DNA of 10,725 nt from CAYLZO01 sp964387775 (GCA_964387775.1 CAYLZO010000191.1:1-10725); one strand, 5' to 3'. Positions 1-6,890 are shown, numbered from the stretch's first letter. Notes: generated by a model not told the origin, from the sequence alone. Made by a program: numbers and translations.

Positions 1-2
1 AC

Positions 3-404
3 TTTTGCGTTACCTTCAGAAATCACAGGGAGATAAGAGCAGTTGCACCCATTTCCTTTCCCCACACACTCTACAACTGGACTTTGACTCCACCGCTGCC
101 GCTGACCTTTACCCTGGAAGCGTCCTCCACGTTGGACGCTGGCTGGACTTTCTACGCCGACCCGCAAGGACAGACGCCGCTAGCCGACCCTGTTCGGGTG
201 GACGACTATCTCGACTTCTGGCTGTTCGGCCAGGCGCCGGCCGGCGCCGCCGATGGCCCTTACGAATTGTTTGTCACCGCCCGCACCGAGGATACCCTGC
301 CGGTTGCCCAGCAGGTCACGGATCTGATGTGGGCTGGGGACTGGGTGGCGCCACCGCCGGCGCCAGCCGCGCATCGCGTCTTTTTACCGCTCATTCTGAA
401 ATGA
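3..404 (+). CDS. C-terminal part of a secreted Ig-like-domain protein with LPLI tail (5' end outside window)
   Basis: The frame is open from the left edge to the TGA at 402-404, so this is the 3' end of a longer gene; a TTG at 84 is only an internal codon. The visible part reads as one Ig-like (NEW3-like) domain: a THTL-N-W opening near nt 63-80, then the block SSTLDAGW, then DFWLFG, then WAGDW. It ends in HRVFLPLILK, a variant of the tail found six more times in this window. The domain aligns along its whole length with residues of about 417-522 of the minus-strand lipoprotein at 3742-5310 (SSTLNAGW, DFWVAG, WVGDW), so the two are paralogous at the C-terminus. Family knowledge suggests an extracellular domain; substrate and role are unknown. 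The stop overlaps an ATG (ATGA) in the frame of the Kelch gene downstream, which suggests one transcript. Confidence 0.75.
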   Translation, partial: FCVTFRNHREIRAVAPISFPHTLYNWTLTPPLPLTFTLEASSTLDAGWTFYADPQGQTPLADPVRVDDYLDFWLFGQAPAGAADGPYELFVTARTEDTLPVAQQVTDLMWAGDWVAPPPAPAAHRVFLPLILK

Positions 405-416
405 ATGGAGGCATTC
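403..416 (+). promoter_or_regulatory. Small hairpin presenting the Shine-Dalgarno of the Kelch gene in its loop
   Basis: GAATG (403-407) and CATTC (412-416) are perfect 5-bp inverted arms around the loop GAGG (408-411). The loop plus the last stem base forms the GGAGG ribosome binding site at 407-411, seven bases before the ATG at 419. The stem overlaps the stop codon of the upstream gene, so ribosomes finishing that gene would open it. Coupling of translation is an inference; a 5-bp stem is weak and may be chance. Confidence 0.35.
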
Positions 417-418
417 CG

Positions 419-3175
419 ATGACACATCGCTGGACCCTATCACAACGTTTGATCGTCTTGACGCTCGCGGGCCTGCTGCTGGCCGGCCAGTCCCTGGCCT
501 GGAGCGCCGCCTTTGCCTCACCGGCGAGCGACGGCGACTGGAGCCAACAGCTCCCCGCCATCCACCCCTCGCCGCGTTACAACCAGGGCATGGCCGCCAT
601 CGGCGAGGGCTATGCCCTCCTGTTCGGCGCGAACACGTTGAACGACGCCGAAACCTGGCTCTACGATGGCGCCGCTGCCGCCTGGACGCAGTTGTTCCCG
701 GTCACCCAGCCGCCGGCTGCGATTTATCCCGCCCTGGCGCCTATTGGCGGCGATCAGGCGCTGCTCTTTGGCCGGATCGACAGCGACACCAGCCAAACCT
801 GGCTCTACGACCGGAGCGACAACACCTGGACCCAGTTGTTCCCGGCAACCAGCCCTTCGGCGCGTTATTACCACAGCCTGGCCCACCTCGGCGGCGACCA
901 GGTGCTCCTCTTTGGCGGACAGGATGCCCAAGGGACTGACGGCGAGACGTGGATCTATGACCTGAGCGACAATGCCTGGACGCCGCAAGGCCCCGTTGCT
1001 CCCCCAGCGCCGCGCTGGGGTCACGCCATGGCCCACCTCGGCGGCGACCAGGTGCTCCTCTTTGGTGGTGAACCGACCTCCGGTTCCGGCGATCAGACCT
1101 GGATCTATGATCTCAGCGACGAGACGTGGACGCCACAGGATCCGGCCAGCCATCCGTCAACGCGCGTGTATCACACGTTGACGGCCATCGGCAATGGCCA
1201 GGCGCTTTTGTTTGGCGGGATGGCGGCCGGCTACGACGACGAGACCTGGCTCTACGACGCGAGTGCCAACACCTGGACGCAGATCAGCCTACCTCTCGCC
1301 CCCTCGGCGCGGGCGGCCCACGCCGCCGCCAGCCTGGGTGGCGACCAGGCGCTGCTGTTCGGTGGGGCTTCCGATGGGGGCGCCATCTATGCCGACACCT
1401 GGTGTTATGACTTGAACGTCGGAACCTGGACACAGCAAGGCCCGCTGGCGCGCCACTATCACGCCCTGGCAACCATCGACGGCGACAAGGCCCTGCTCTT
1501 TGGCGGATTCAAGGTCGGTGTCAGCTTTGACGACGAAACTTGGGTCTATGGCCCCGGCGACGGGAGCTGGACCCAAAGCCCGGCGGCCGGTCCGACGGCG
1601 CGGGCCTATCACGCCCTGGCGAGCCTGAGCGGCGACCAGGCCCTGCTCTTTGGCGGGCAGGACAGTGGCGGCCTGGACGGCGAGACCTGGCTCTACGACC
1701 TGGGCGATGACACCTGGACGCAGCAGTCCCCGCCTGCCGGCCCCTCGGCGCGTAAGCACCACGCCCTGGCCCACCTGGGAGGGGACCAGGTGCTCTTGTT
1801 CGGCGGGTGGGATGGCGGCGGCTTGAATGGCGAGACGTGGGTCTATGACCTGGGCGCCGACACCTGGACGCAGCAAAGCCCGGCCGCCAGCCCCTCGGCG
1901 CGGGCCTATCACGCCCTCGTTCCCATCGGCGGCGACCAGGCATTGCTCTATGGCGGGCAGGACAGCGTGGATCTGAATAGTGAAACCTGGCTCTACGACT
2001 TGGGCGACGACGCCTGGACGGAGTTGAGCCCGGCGGCCAGCCCATTTGCGCGGGCCTACCACGCCCTGGCGTCCCTCGGCGGCGACCGGGTCCTGCTCTT
2101 TGGCGGATTCGATGCCATCCACGGCCTGGACAACACGACCTGGATATTTGACTTGGGCGATAACGCCTGGACGCAGGTCAACCCGGCTGTCAGTCCGGCG
2201 GCGCGCCGGGCGCACGCCCTGGCCGCGCTCGGTGGGGGACAAGTGCTGCTGTTCGGCGGCAAAGACGGCAATGATTCGTTCGGCGAGACCTGGTTGTTTC
2301 AGGCCCAGTCGGCCATCATCCCACCCACCTCCAGCTTTGTGCTCTACAGCCGCGCCGACGATACCATCTGGCTCAAGGACGAGGCCGGTCATGCCCAGCT
2401 CATGGACGGCGCCCGGCCCCGCCTGTCGCCCGGCGGCCGCTACCTCGCCTACCAGGACGAGGCCATCTGGGGCGACCTCTACGTCCGCGACCTGGAGACC
2501 GGCCAGGTCACCAAGGTCTATACCAGCAGCGGAACCTTGTTGCTGGCCTCGTGGACGCCGGACGGCAACCGCCTGGTCTTTGACCATGGCTGCCGCATCC
2601 ATGCCGTGGACCGCGATGGGAGTAACCTGGAGGCACTCATTGACGATTGGCCGGCATACTATGATTGCTACAACGACTCGCCCGACGTCAATCCCGTGGA
2701 TGGCCGCATCGCCTGGGAGAACGAATACTATGGCCTGGGCGTGGCCCAGGCCGATGGCTCGAACCCGGCCTGGGTGCCGAACACGCAGCCGTACGACTAT
2801 TCGCCGCGCTGGTCGCCCGCGCCGCTTGCAGGCGGCACAGGCGGCCAGTGGCTCGCCTTCTGGCGCGACAACAACGCCTACAAAATCCGGCCCGATGGCA
2901 GCGGCCTGACCCAACTGACCTTTCTCAGCGGCGATGACTGGCTGGAGGATACGGGCCAGTGGACGCCGGACGGCACACACCTGGTGGCCGCGGCGCAGGT
3001 GGGTGGCACGGAGGGGCTGTACGCTGTGCCAACGGATGGCTCGGGGCAGCTCGCGCTGCTCATCGCCCGAGAGTGGGAGGAACCGGATTGGGTGGGCAGC
3101 GTGGGCGATGTGCAGGTTCTGCTCCCGCAGAAATGGACGGTCTACCTGCCGCTGGCGCAGAAAAGTACGCCCTGA
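419..3175 (+). CDS. Secreted Kelch-repeat / PD40 beta-propeller protein with LPLA C-terminal tail
   Basis: A 918-residue protein. The start at 419 is chosen because GGAGG lies seven bases upstream and the N-terminus is a classic signal peptide: a basic THRWTLSQR stretch, a hydrophobic run, then an A-x-A-like site near SAAFA-SPA. The ATG at 401 is in frame but has no ribosome site. Residues of about 52-631 hold twelve Kelch-type repeats of about 50 residues, each with GGDQ-LLFGG, ETWLYDL, WTQ and P-SAR-YHAL. Residues of about 640-890 resemble TolB/PD40 WD-like repeats (RLSPGGRYLAYQDE, ASWTPDGNRLVF, SPRWSPAP, GQWTPDGTHLV). The end, WTVYLPLAQKSTP, is the LPLV-type tail. Kelch and PD40 propellers usually bind ligands or partners; no catalytic residues are visible. 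Likely exported and surface-exposed. Repeat 6 is shortened at its P-SAR linker. The gene appears intact. Confidence 0.88.
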   Translation: MTHRWTLSQRLIVLTLAGLLLAGQSLAWSAAFASPASDGDWSQQLPAIHPSPRYNQGMAAIGEGYALLFGANTLNDAETWLYDGAAAAWTQLFPVTQPPAAIYPALAPIGGDQALLFGRIDSDTSQTWLYDRSDNTWTQLFPATSPSARYYHSLAHLGGDQVLLFGGQDAQGTDGETWIYDLSDNAWTPQGPVAPPAPRWGHAMAHLGGDQVLLFGGEPTSGSGDQTWIYDLSDETWTPQDPASHPSTRVYHTLTAIGNGQALLFGGMAAGYDDETWLYDASANTWTQISLPLAPSARAAHAAASLGGDQALLFGGASDGGAIYADTWCYDLNVGTWTQQGPLARHYHALATIDGDKALLFGGFKVGVSFDDETWVYGPGDGSWTQSPAAGPTARAYHALASLSGDQALLFGGQDSGGLDGETWLYDLGDDTWTQQSPPAGPSARKHHALAHLGGDQVLLFGGWDGGGLNGETWVYDLGADTWTQQSPAASPSARAYHALVPIGGDQALLYGGQDSVDLNSETWLYDLGDDAWTELSPAASPFARAYHALASLGGDRVLLFGGFDAIHGLDNTTWIFDLGDNAWTQVNPAVSPAARRAHALAALGGGQVLLFGGKDGNDSFGETWLFQAQSAIIPPTSSFVLYSRADDTIWLKDEAGHAQLMDGARPRLSPGGRYLAYQDEAIWGDLYVRDLETGQVTKVYTSSGTLLLASWTPDGNRLVFDHGCRIHAVDRDGSNLEALIDDWPAYYDCYNDSPDVNPVDGRIAWENEYYGLGVAQADGSNPAWVPNTQPYDYSPRWSPAPLAGGTGGQWLAFWRDNNAYKIRPDGSGLTQLTFLSGDDWLEDTGQWTPDGTHLVAAAQVGGTEGLYAVPTDGSGQLALLIAREWEEPDWVGSVGDVQVLLPQKWTVYLPLAQKSTP
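572..2310 (+). repeat. Twelve coding tandem Kelch repeats of about 150 bp
   Basis: The unit is about 150 bp and recurs twelve times inside the Kelch gene. Repeats 8 and 9, and to a lesser degree 7 and 10, share long near-identical stretches (for example the blocks GACACCTGGACGCAGCA and GCCTATCACGCCCT), which points to recent unit duplication, while repeats 1, 2 and 12 are more diverged. Twelve units would fit two six-bladed propellers, but the sequence alone does not fix blade grouping. The long open frames on other strands here are by-products of this array. Confidence 0.85.
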
Positions 3176-3206
3176 GCGCCATAGCCCGACGAAAAAGGGA
3201 AACACA

Positions 3207-3398
3207 ATGCCGCAAGCAAGGTGTCGGTTGTCCAAACGGGGAACGATGTGGATGTTCCTGATTCTGGCCCTGGGCACGCTGCCCGGGCCCTGGCCTGGAC
3301 GGCGGCATCAGGTCTACGATGGGCTGGCTGGAGGCCACGCCCCTCTCCAGAACAACGCGCGGCAGCCGGTCCCCGCAGGCAGAGAGAAGCCAAGATAG
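3207..3398 (+). pseudogene. Signal-peptide start of a lost secreted gene
   Basis: ATG at 3207 follows an AAGGGA ribosome site with six bases spacing and lies 31 bp after the Kelch stop. The first 30 residues look like an export signal: basic residues (RCRLSKRG) followed by MWMFLILALGTLPG. After that the frame loses any recognisable character and stops at 3398, giving 63 residues rich in G, R and P. A credible translation start and signal peptide with no mature domain suggests the 5' remnant of a secreted protein whose body was deleted. The DUF11-like tail at 3519-3690 on the same strand could be the 3' remnant of the same gene, but that is a guess. It might instead encode a real small exported peptide. 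Confidence 0.45.
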
Positions 3399-3423
3399 GG
3401 TCATACCGCCTACGGAGACCGGC
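3365..3423 (-). terminator. 59-nt inverted repeat just after a minus-strand LPLV stop; possible terminator or 3' structure
   Basis: The arms at 3365-3380 (GCCGGTCCCCGCAGGC) and 3408-3423 (GCCTACGGAGACCGGC) are 16 bases each with two mismatches, separated by 27 bases. On the minus strand both mismatches become G-U wobble pairs, giving an unbroken 16-bp RNA stem, whereas on the plus strand they are C-A clashes. That bias supports function in minus-strand RNA. It begins five bases after the TAA of the minus-strand tail at 3429. No clear U-run follows, so a rho-independent terminator is not certain. Confidence 0.45.
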
Positions 3424-3428
3424 GCTTC

Positions 3429-3560
3429 TTAGTGGGACTGGCGCAGCACCAACGGCAGGTGCACCGCGTAGCCGACGTAGAAGGTCACCTGGTCCGTGGC
3501 GATCAAGCCCTGGCCATCGGTGACGGTCAGCGTCACCGTCGTGCCGGCAGCCAGGGGGGA
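3429..3560 (-). pseudogene. 3' tail of a PKD/Ig-like secreted protein ending in LPLV (5' truncated)
   Basis: Read on the minus strand, the frame gives SPLAAGTTVTLTVTDGQG, then LIATDQVTFYVG, then YAVHLPLVLRQSH and a TAA at 3431-3429. The pattern LAAGT-VTLTVTDGQG-ATDQVT is the closing strand region of PKD/cadherin-like Ig domains, and the ending is the LPLV tail. Upstream of about 3560 the frame stays open to 3635 but no longer looks like a domain; that stretch is the antisense of a plus-strand DUF11-like tail. No start codon with a ribosome site or signal peptide exists, so only the end of a gene is left. The exact 5' limit is uncertain because both strands look coding between about 3519 and 3560. 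Confidence 0.6.
3519..3537. repeat. Palindrome at the overlap of the two opposed gene tails
   Basis: GGTGACG (3519-3525), a 5-base spacer and CGTCACC (3531-3537) form a perfect 7-bp inverted repeat. It encodes a VTxxVT beta-strand on both strands: TVTLTVT on the minus and VTVSVTV on the plus. This is the point where the two oppositely directed tails meet, so it is the best candidate for the join. Confidence 0.6.
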
Positions 3561-3690
3561 GGTCGCGAACGTCGTCGAGGTGACCGCCGGCGAGCCGGAC
3601 CTGACGAGGTACAACAACGTCGCCGTCGAATACACGCTGGTGGGCCACAGGATCTATTTGCCGCTGGTGGACAAGATTGCACTTGGTGGC
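3519..3690 (+). pseudogene. 3' tail of a DUF11-like secreted protein ending in YLPLV (5' truncated, stop lost)
   Basis: The plus-strand frame reads VTVSVTVVPAARGEVANVV, then EVTAGEPDLTRYNN, then VAVEYTLVGHRIYLPLVDK. The order 'VTV-P-ARGE-AN-V-VTAGEPDL-NN' is typical of the end of DUF11/CARDB-like repeats, and GHRIYLPLV is the shared tail. Upstream of about 3519 the frame is not domain-like, and downstream it runs without a stop through the antisense of the lipoprotein gene to 4419, so the natural stop has been lost near 3675-3690. This is therefore a fragment missing both its body and its end. It overlaps the minus-strand tail at 3429-3560. Its own gene start may be the signal peptide at 3207. 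Confidence 0.55.
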
Positions 3691-3733
3691 ATTCTTCATC
3701 TGGGGTGCCCACCGCCCCTTGTACCGTGCAATC
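3675..3733 (-). terminator. 59-nt inverted repeat just after the lipoprotein stop; possible terminator
   Basis: GATTGCAC (3675-3682) and GTGCAATC (3726-3733) are perfect 8-base arms; after a 2-base bulge three more pairs form (3685-3687 with 3723-3725). It starts eight bases after the lipoprotein TGA on the minus strand and lies between two convergent tails, so it could end transcription from that gene. No U-run is present and the loop is long, so the role is uncertain. Its total length equals that of the inverted repeat at 3365-3423, with different sequence. Confidence 0.35.
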
Positions 3734-3741
3734 CGACCGTT

Positions 3742-5310
3742 TCAGGGCGATTGGCGCCGGACGAGTGGCAGGTAGATCCGGTAGCGGGCGGGCGGCTGCC
3801 AGTCGCCCACCCAGATAATGTCGCGGGTCAAGCGGGCCTGGGCTGGTGCCTCAACCGGTGTGGCCGAGACTTCCAGGTAGTAGGCTCCTTCGGACGTATC
3901 GGCAGGGATGGTGCCGGCAACCCAGAAATCGAAGCGACCTTCCACAAGCACCTCCGTCACCCCTGGCGAGATCGGTTCCGTCAGGTCGGGCTGCGCGTAG
4001 AGCGCCCACCCGGCGTTCAGCGTCGAAGACAGGTCAAGCGTGACAGTCAGCGGCTCGTTTTCCTCGACATAGTGGTGGATCGGGATCGGCTGGCCGGGCA
4101 AGACTTCAACCATCGCCGCCGGCAGCAGTTGCAGCGCGGGGACGGCCACCAGATGCAGCGGTTGCGGGCCAACACACGTAAATCCGGCCTGGCTGAACGC
4201 CCTGGTCGCGGCGTCGCCGCCGAACGCGCCGGCCAGGAGGGTCGCCGCGCGAGTCTGCCCGCTGCCCTCGAAGCAGTAGTAGGTCTCGATCTCGGGCGCT
4301 TGAGCGGCTTCTCTGAAGCGCGCCTCGGGCGCGCCGCCCAGGTCGAAGGTCAGGTCGAGCAAAAAGTCCCACTGCGCCAGGGTAAAGGGCTGCGTGGGAA
4401 AGATCATTGCGTCGGGTGACAGCCCGAGAGGCACCCACATCTTGCCTTCCGCCGGTGGCATGGCGTTGTTCAGGTCCGGGATCCGGTCCAGGCGATACTC
4501 CACCGGGGCGGTGATGACTGTCGGTTGGCCCGGTGCAAACTCGGTCAATTGCAAGGTAGGCGTGATGGCCCCCTGGAACACCACCGGCAAGACCAGGGAT
4601 TGGGTGGGAGGACTCGGCGGCGCCGGGACCTTCATGGCGTAGAACATGCCTTCCCCTTGCAAGGTGGTGAGGACGTCCGGGGCCAGGTCCTGGGTCATGG
4701 TGACGCCTTCGGACGTAAAGCCCCGCACCGTGTGCCAGTACCAATAGTCATCTTGTGGCGCAGCCGGCGCGAGCGCCCCCGCCGGGGACAAGGCTCTCCT
4801 CTGTTGGGCGAGGGGGTGCAAAAGGTTCTGCATCTCCCACGTGGAAACCTGGTACACGTCGCCGTATGTCGCCTCAACAAACTGGAACCAGGAACCGCTG
4901 TCGCCGGTATGGGGGAGTGTGTACGAGGCCGAGATGGTCGTGTTGCCGGGCACATTGCGAAAGAGATAGGTACTGCCCCTTTGCTCGTCTGGCTGCCAGC
5001 CAGAGAAATGGACATCCGCCACGCCGGGGGGCAGTCGCCAGGCATAGTTCACGCTGTCTGGCAGCTCGCTCTGGCCGGCCAGGCCGACATTGGTAAAGAC
5101 CACTGACCCCGGCAACCCTTCCCGGTCGCCCGAGATGTTGGGTTTCACGTTGGCATAGGACGTGGCCGGTCGCCCTTCCTGCCAGGCGCCATCGGTGACC
5201 GACAGATCTCTTATCACATCCCCGGAGCAGCATGAGGACAGCGAGAACGCCAGGACGAGGGCTCCCATCAGGCCCAGCAGTCGCCAGGATGTCTTGGTTC
5301 GATGCAACAT
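3742..5310 (-). CDS. Lipoprotein of unknown function with Ig-like C-terminal domain and LPLV tail
   Basis: The protein has 522 residues. The ATG at 5310 is preceded by AAGGAG with six bases spacing (5317-5322), and the N-terminus (HRTKTSWR, a hydrophobic stretch, then LSSC) carries a lipobox, so it should be lipidated at the Cys of LSSC and exported. An in-frame ATG at 5331 is unlikely because the ribosome site lies inside that longer frame. Residues of about 30-410 match no family I recognise; they contain long beta-rich stretches (GSTYLFRNVPGNTTISASYT) and a FEGSGQ segment. Residues of about 417-522 form an Ig-like (NEW3-like) domain paralogous to the gene at the left edge, ending RYRIYLPLVRRQSP. 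It follows the broken kinase by 41 bp and could share transcription with the response regulator. Having both a lipid anchor and an LPLV tail is notable. Confidence 0.82.
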   Translation of the reverse strand: MLHRTKTSWRLLGLMGALVLAFSLSSCCSGDVIRDLSVTDGAWQEGRPATSYANVKPNISGDREGLPGSVVFTNVGLAGQSELPDSVNYAWRLPPGVADVHFSGWQPDEQRGSTYLFRNVPGNTTISASYTLPHTGDSGSWFQFVEATYGDVYQVSTWEMQNLLHPLAQQRRALSPAGALAPAAPQDDYWYWHTVRGFTSEGVTMTQDLAPDVLTTLQGEGMFYAMKVPAPPSPPTQSLVLPVVFQGAITPTLQLTEFAPGQPTVITAPVEYRLDRIPDLNNAMPPAEGKMWVPLGLSPDAMIFPTQPFTLAQWDFLLDLTFDLGGAPEARFREAAQAPEIETYYCFEGSGQTRAATLLAGAFGGDAATRAFSQAGFTCVGPQPLHLVAVPALQLLPAAMVEVLPGQPIPIHHYVEENEPLTVTLDLSSTLNAGWALYAQPDLTEPISPGVTEVLVEGRFDFWVAGTIPADTSEGAYYLEVSATPVEAPAQARLTRDIIWVGDWQPPARYRIYLPLVRRQSP

Positions 5311-5351
5311 GGTTTTCTCCTTTCGTGCCATGCGTGGTAGAAACGGACCTG

Positions 5352-5465
5352 CTACTGTCGCAGCACCAGTGGCAGGTACAGGTGATACTGGCCGCTTCCC
5401 TCGCCGCCGTCCACGGCGTGGAGGGTGGTGTCTCGGTTGATCCACTGCACCGCGTCGCCGGGGGC
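5352..5465 (-). pseudogene. Cupredoxin-like 3' fragment with YLPLV tail fused behind the broken kinase
   Basis: The minus-strand frame reads PGDAVQWINRDTTLHAV, then DGGEGSGQYHLYLPLVLRQ and a TAG at 5354-5352. GD-V-W-N-D---H-V is the signature of plastocyanin-like (cupredoxin) domains around the first copper-binding histidine. Here the domain is cut immediately afterwards and runs into the tail, so even the copper site is incomplete. Upstream of about 5465 the same frame is the shadow of the kinase gene, which is read one frame away. The fragment has no start of its own. It is the remnant of another secreted gene. Confidence 0.55.
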
Positions 5466-6190
5466 AGCCGGGCCAGCAGTCCCAGTTGGATGGTGAGCGC
5501 CGTCAGGGTGTGGCCCACCGAGTCGTGGATCTCGTGGGCCAGGCGGGCGCGCTCCTGAACCACGGCCAGGCTCTCGGCCTGCGCCGCGTGCTCTTGCAGT
5601 TGGCGGTGGGCCAACTCCAACTCGGCCAGCAGCCCTTCCACGCGCTCGCGCTGCTCCCACTGGCGGATCATCAGCTCCGAGAGCGCGGCCGCCAGGGCAA
5701 ACCAGGGCAGATCGCTCAACGAGGTGCGCCCCGCCGCCGACCAGCCCAGCATCAAGGCGGAGCTCAACCCGGACAGGGCTATCTGGCTCAACACGAAGGC
5801 GATTGCCCAACGGCGCTGGCCGGTATAGTGGACAAAAGCGGCATAGCCGTCGAAAGTGAGCAGGTAAAAGTACAACTCGGCCCGGCCCCGCAAGAGCAGG
5901 GCCAGGGCAAAGACCTGGGCGGCGGCCAGGCCGAACATGAGAACCAGGGCAAGCGGCCCACGGCGCGCTACGATCTGGTCGAAGCGGGGCATCACCCCGG
6001 CATAGAGCGCAGCCAGCGCCAGTGAGAGCAGGATATAGGCGAGCAAGGCGATGGGGGGCAGCGGCGGCTGGAGTGTAATGACATAAAATACCGTCAATGC
6101 CGCCAGTGCCGCGGCGTACACCAGGCCGACGATGCGTATCTCTTGCGCAGAGCGGGTCAGGGTCGGGGAGCCGGGTCTGGTCTCAGTCAT
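5462..6190 (-). pseudogene. Membrane sensor histidine kinase (HisKA_3/NarX-type), cut after the H-box
   Basis: The ATG at 6190 lies within the end of the response regulator (ATGACTGA, 8-bp overlap), a normal arrangement for this pair. Residues 20-175 contain about six membrane segments with no clear external sensor domain. Residues 176-215 form a charged coiled-coil linker. The phosphorylation motif RARLAHEIHDSVGHTLTAL follows, with H222 as phospho-acceptor. Near residue 243 (GLLARLP, nt about 5462) kinase sequence ends. The N, G1, F and G2 boxes of the HATPase_c domain are absent; the frame continues only as out-of-frame antisense-like sequence to a stop at 4874. A family member should have about 110-140 more residues. 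Such a product could not autophosphorylate alone, though it could still dimerise or act as a phosphatase-like partner (speculative). Confidence 0.8.
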
Positions 6191-6845
6191 GCACCAGGCC
6201 CCATTCCACGGCCAGGCGCGCGGCGTGAGCCCGGTCTCGCGCGCCCAGCTTGCCCAAAATGTGGCTGACGTGGTTGCGGACCGTGCCTTCGGCCAGACAC
6301 AGCCGGGCGGCGATCTCGGCGTTGGCCACGCCCTGGGCGACGAGGTTCAGCACCTCGCGCTCGCGAGAGGTCAAGCGCTTGGCCAGCGCCGGTTCCGCCG
6401 CGCCGGGATAGGCTGCGCGGTGCAACACCTTTTGGGCCACAGCCGGGTCCAGCACCGAGCCGCCAGCATGGACGGTGCGGATGGCGGCCGCCAGGTGATC
6501 GGGGTCGGCGGTCTTGAGCAGGTAGCCGGCGGCGCCGGCCCGCAGCGACTCGAAGACGTACTCGTCGTTGTCAAAGGTGGTCAGCACGATGACGCGGATG
6601 TTGGGGTGGCCGGCGCGGATCTCGCGGGTGGCGGCTATGCCGTTCATGCCGGGCATGCGCACATCCATCAACACCACGTCGGGCAACTGCGCGGCGACCA
6701 GGGCCAGCGCCGCGCGCCCGTCGGCGGCGGTGCCCACCACCTCCAGGTCCGGGACCAGGGCCAGCAGCGAGGCCAGCCCCTTGCGGACCAGGGTCTGGTC
6801 ATCGACGATGACGATGCGGATGCCTGCGAAATCTACATTGTCCAT
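6183..6845 (-). CDS. NarL/LuxR-type response regulator
   Basis: The protein has 220 residues, the usual size for this family. The ATG at 6845 is chosen because AGGGAG lies nine bases upstream and the receiver domain starts at residue 9; a TTG at 6890 is possible but adds no domain. The receiver domain has D15-D16 as acidic pair, D61 in LMDVRMP as phospho-acceptor, T89 in VLTTFD and K111 in YLLK. The C-terminal LuxR-type helix-turn-helix (about 157-215) starts LTSREREVLNLVAQG and includes AEGTVRNHVSHILGKL. It is expected to bind DNA after phosphorylation by the adjacent kinase, which is broken here. It starts 45 bp after the stop of the propeller gene and may use a promoter within it. All key residues are present, so it could respond to another kinase or a small phosphodonor. 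Confidence 0.93.
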   Translation of the reverse strand: MDNVDFAGIRIVIVDDQTLVRKGLASLLALVPDLEVVGTAADGRAALALVAAQLPDVVLMDVRMPGMNGIAATREIRAGHPNIRVIVLTTFDNDEYVFESLRAGAAGYLLKTADPDHLAAAIRTVHAGGSVLDPAVAQKVLHRAAYPGAAEPALAKRLTSREREVLNLVAQGVANAEIAARLCLAEGTVRNHVSHILGKLGARDRAHAARLAVEWGLVHD

Positions 6846-6890
6846 CCCTCGTTGCTCCCTGAACAGCGATCTCCACCCGTGCTCTGCCAA

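Noticed and set aside
366..404. LPXTG or PEP-CTERM anchoring signal for the LPLV tails
   Set aside because: No Thr-Gly, no hydrophobic helix and no basic cluster after the motif; the motif is itself the end of the protein.
84..404. Independent 106-residue gene starting at TTG 84
   Set aside because: The frame is open to the left edge and upstream residues fit the same Ig-like domain, while no ribosome site precedes 84.
5..418. Longer start for the Kelch gene at position 5
   Set aside because: That region is read in another frame as the end of the upstream gene, and the signal peptide and ribosome site fix the start at 419.
572..2310. CRISPR-like regular repeats
   Set aside because: The periods (about 150 and 141 bp) are whole codon multiples inside open frames and units vary as protein repeats do; there are no short identical repeats with unique spacers.
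1289..3277. Minus-strand open frame of 662 codons
   Set aside because: It is the shadow of the Kelch array; its apparent repeats mirror the sense repeats and it has no start signal.
3365..3733. Integron attC (59-base element) sites, prompted by two 59-nt inverted repeats
   Set aside because: No RYYYAAC or GTTRRRY core sites at the ends, no extrahelical-base pattern visible, and no integrase in the window.
3690..4419. Continuation of the plus-strand DUF11-like frame
   Set aside because: After the LPLV tail the sequence is the antisense of the intact lipoprotein gene and has no protein-like pattern.
4874..5461. Continuation of the kinase frame to 438 residues
   Set aside because: It carries none of the HATPase_c motifs and overlaps the lipoprotein gene out of frame; it is only read-through after the break.
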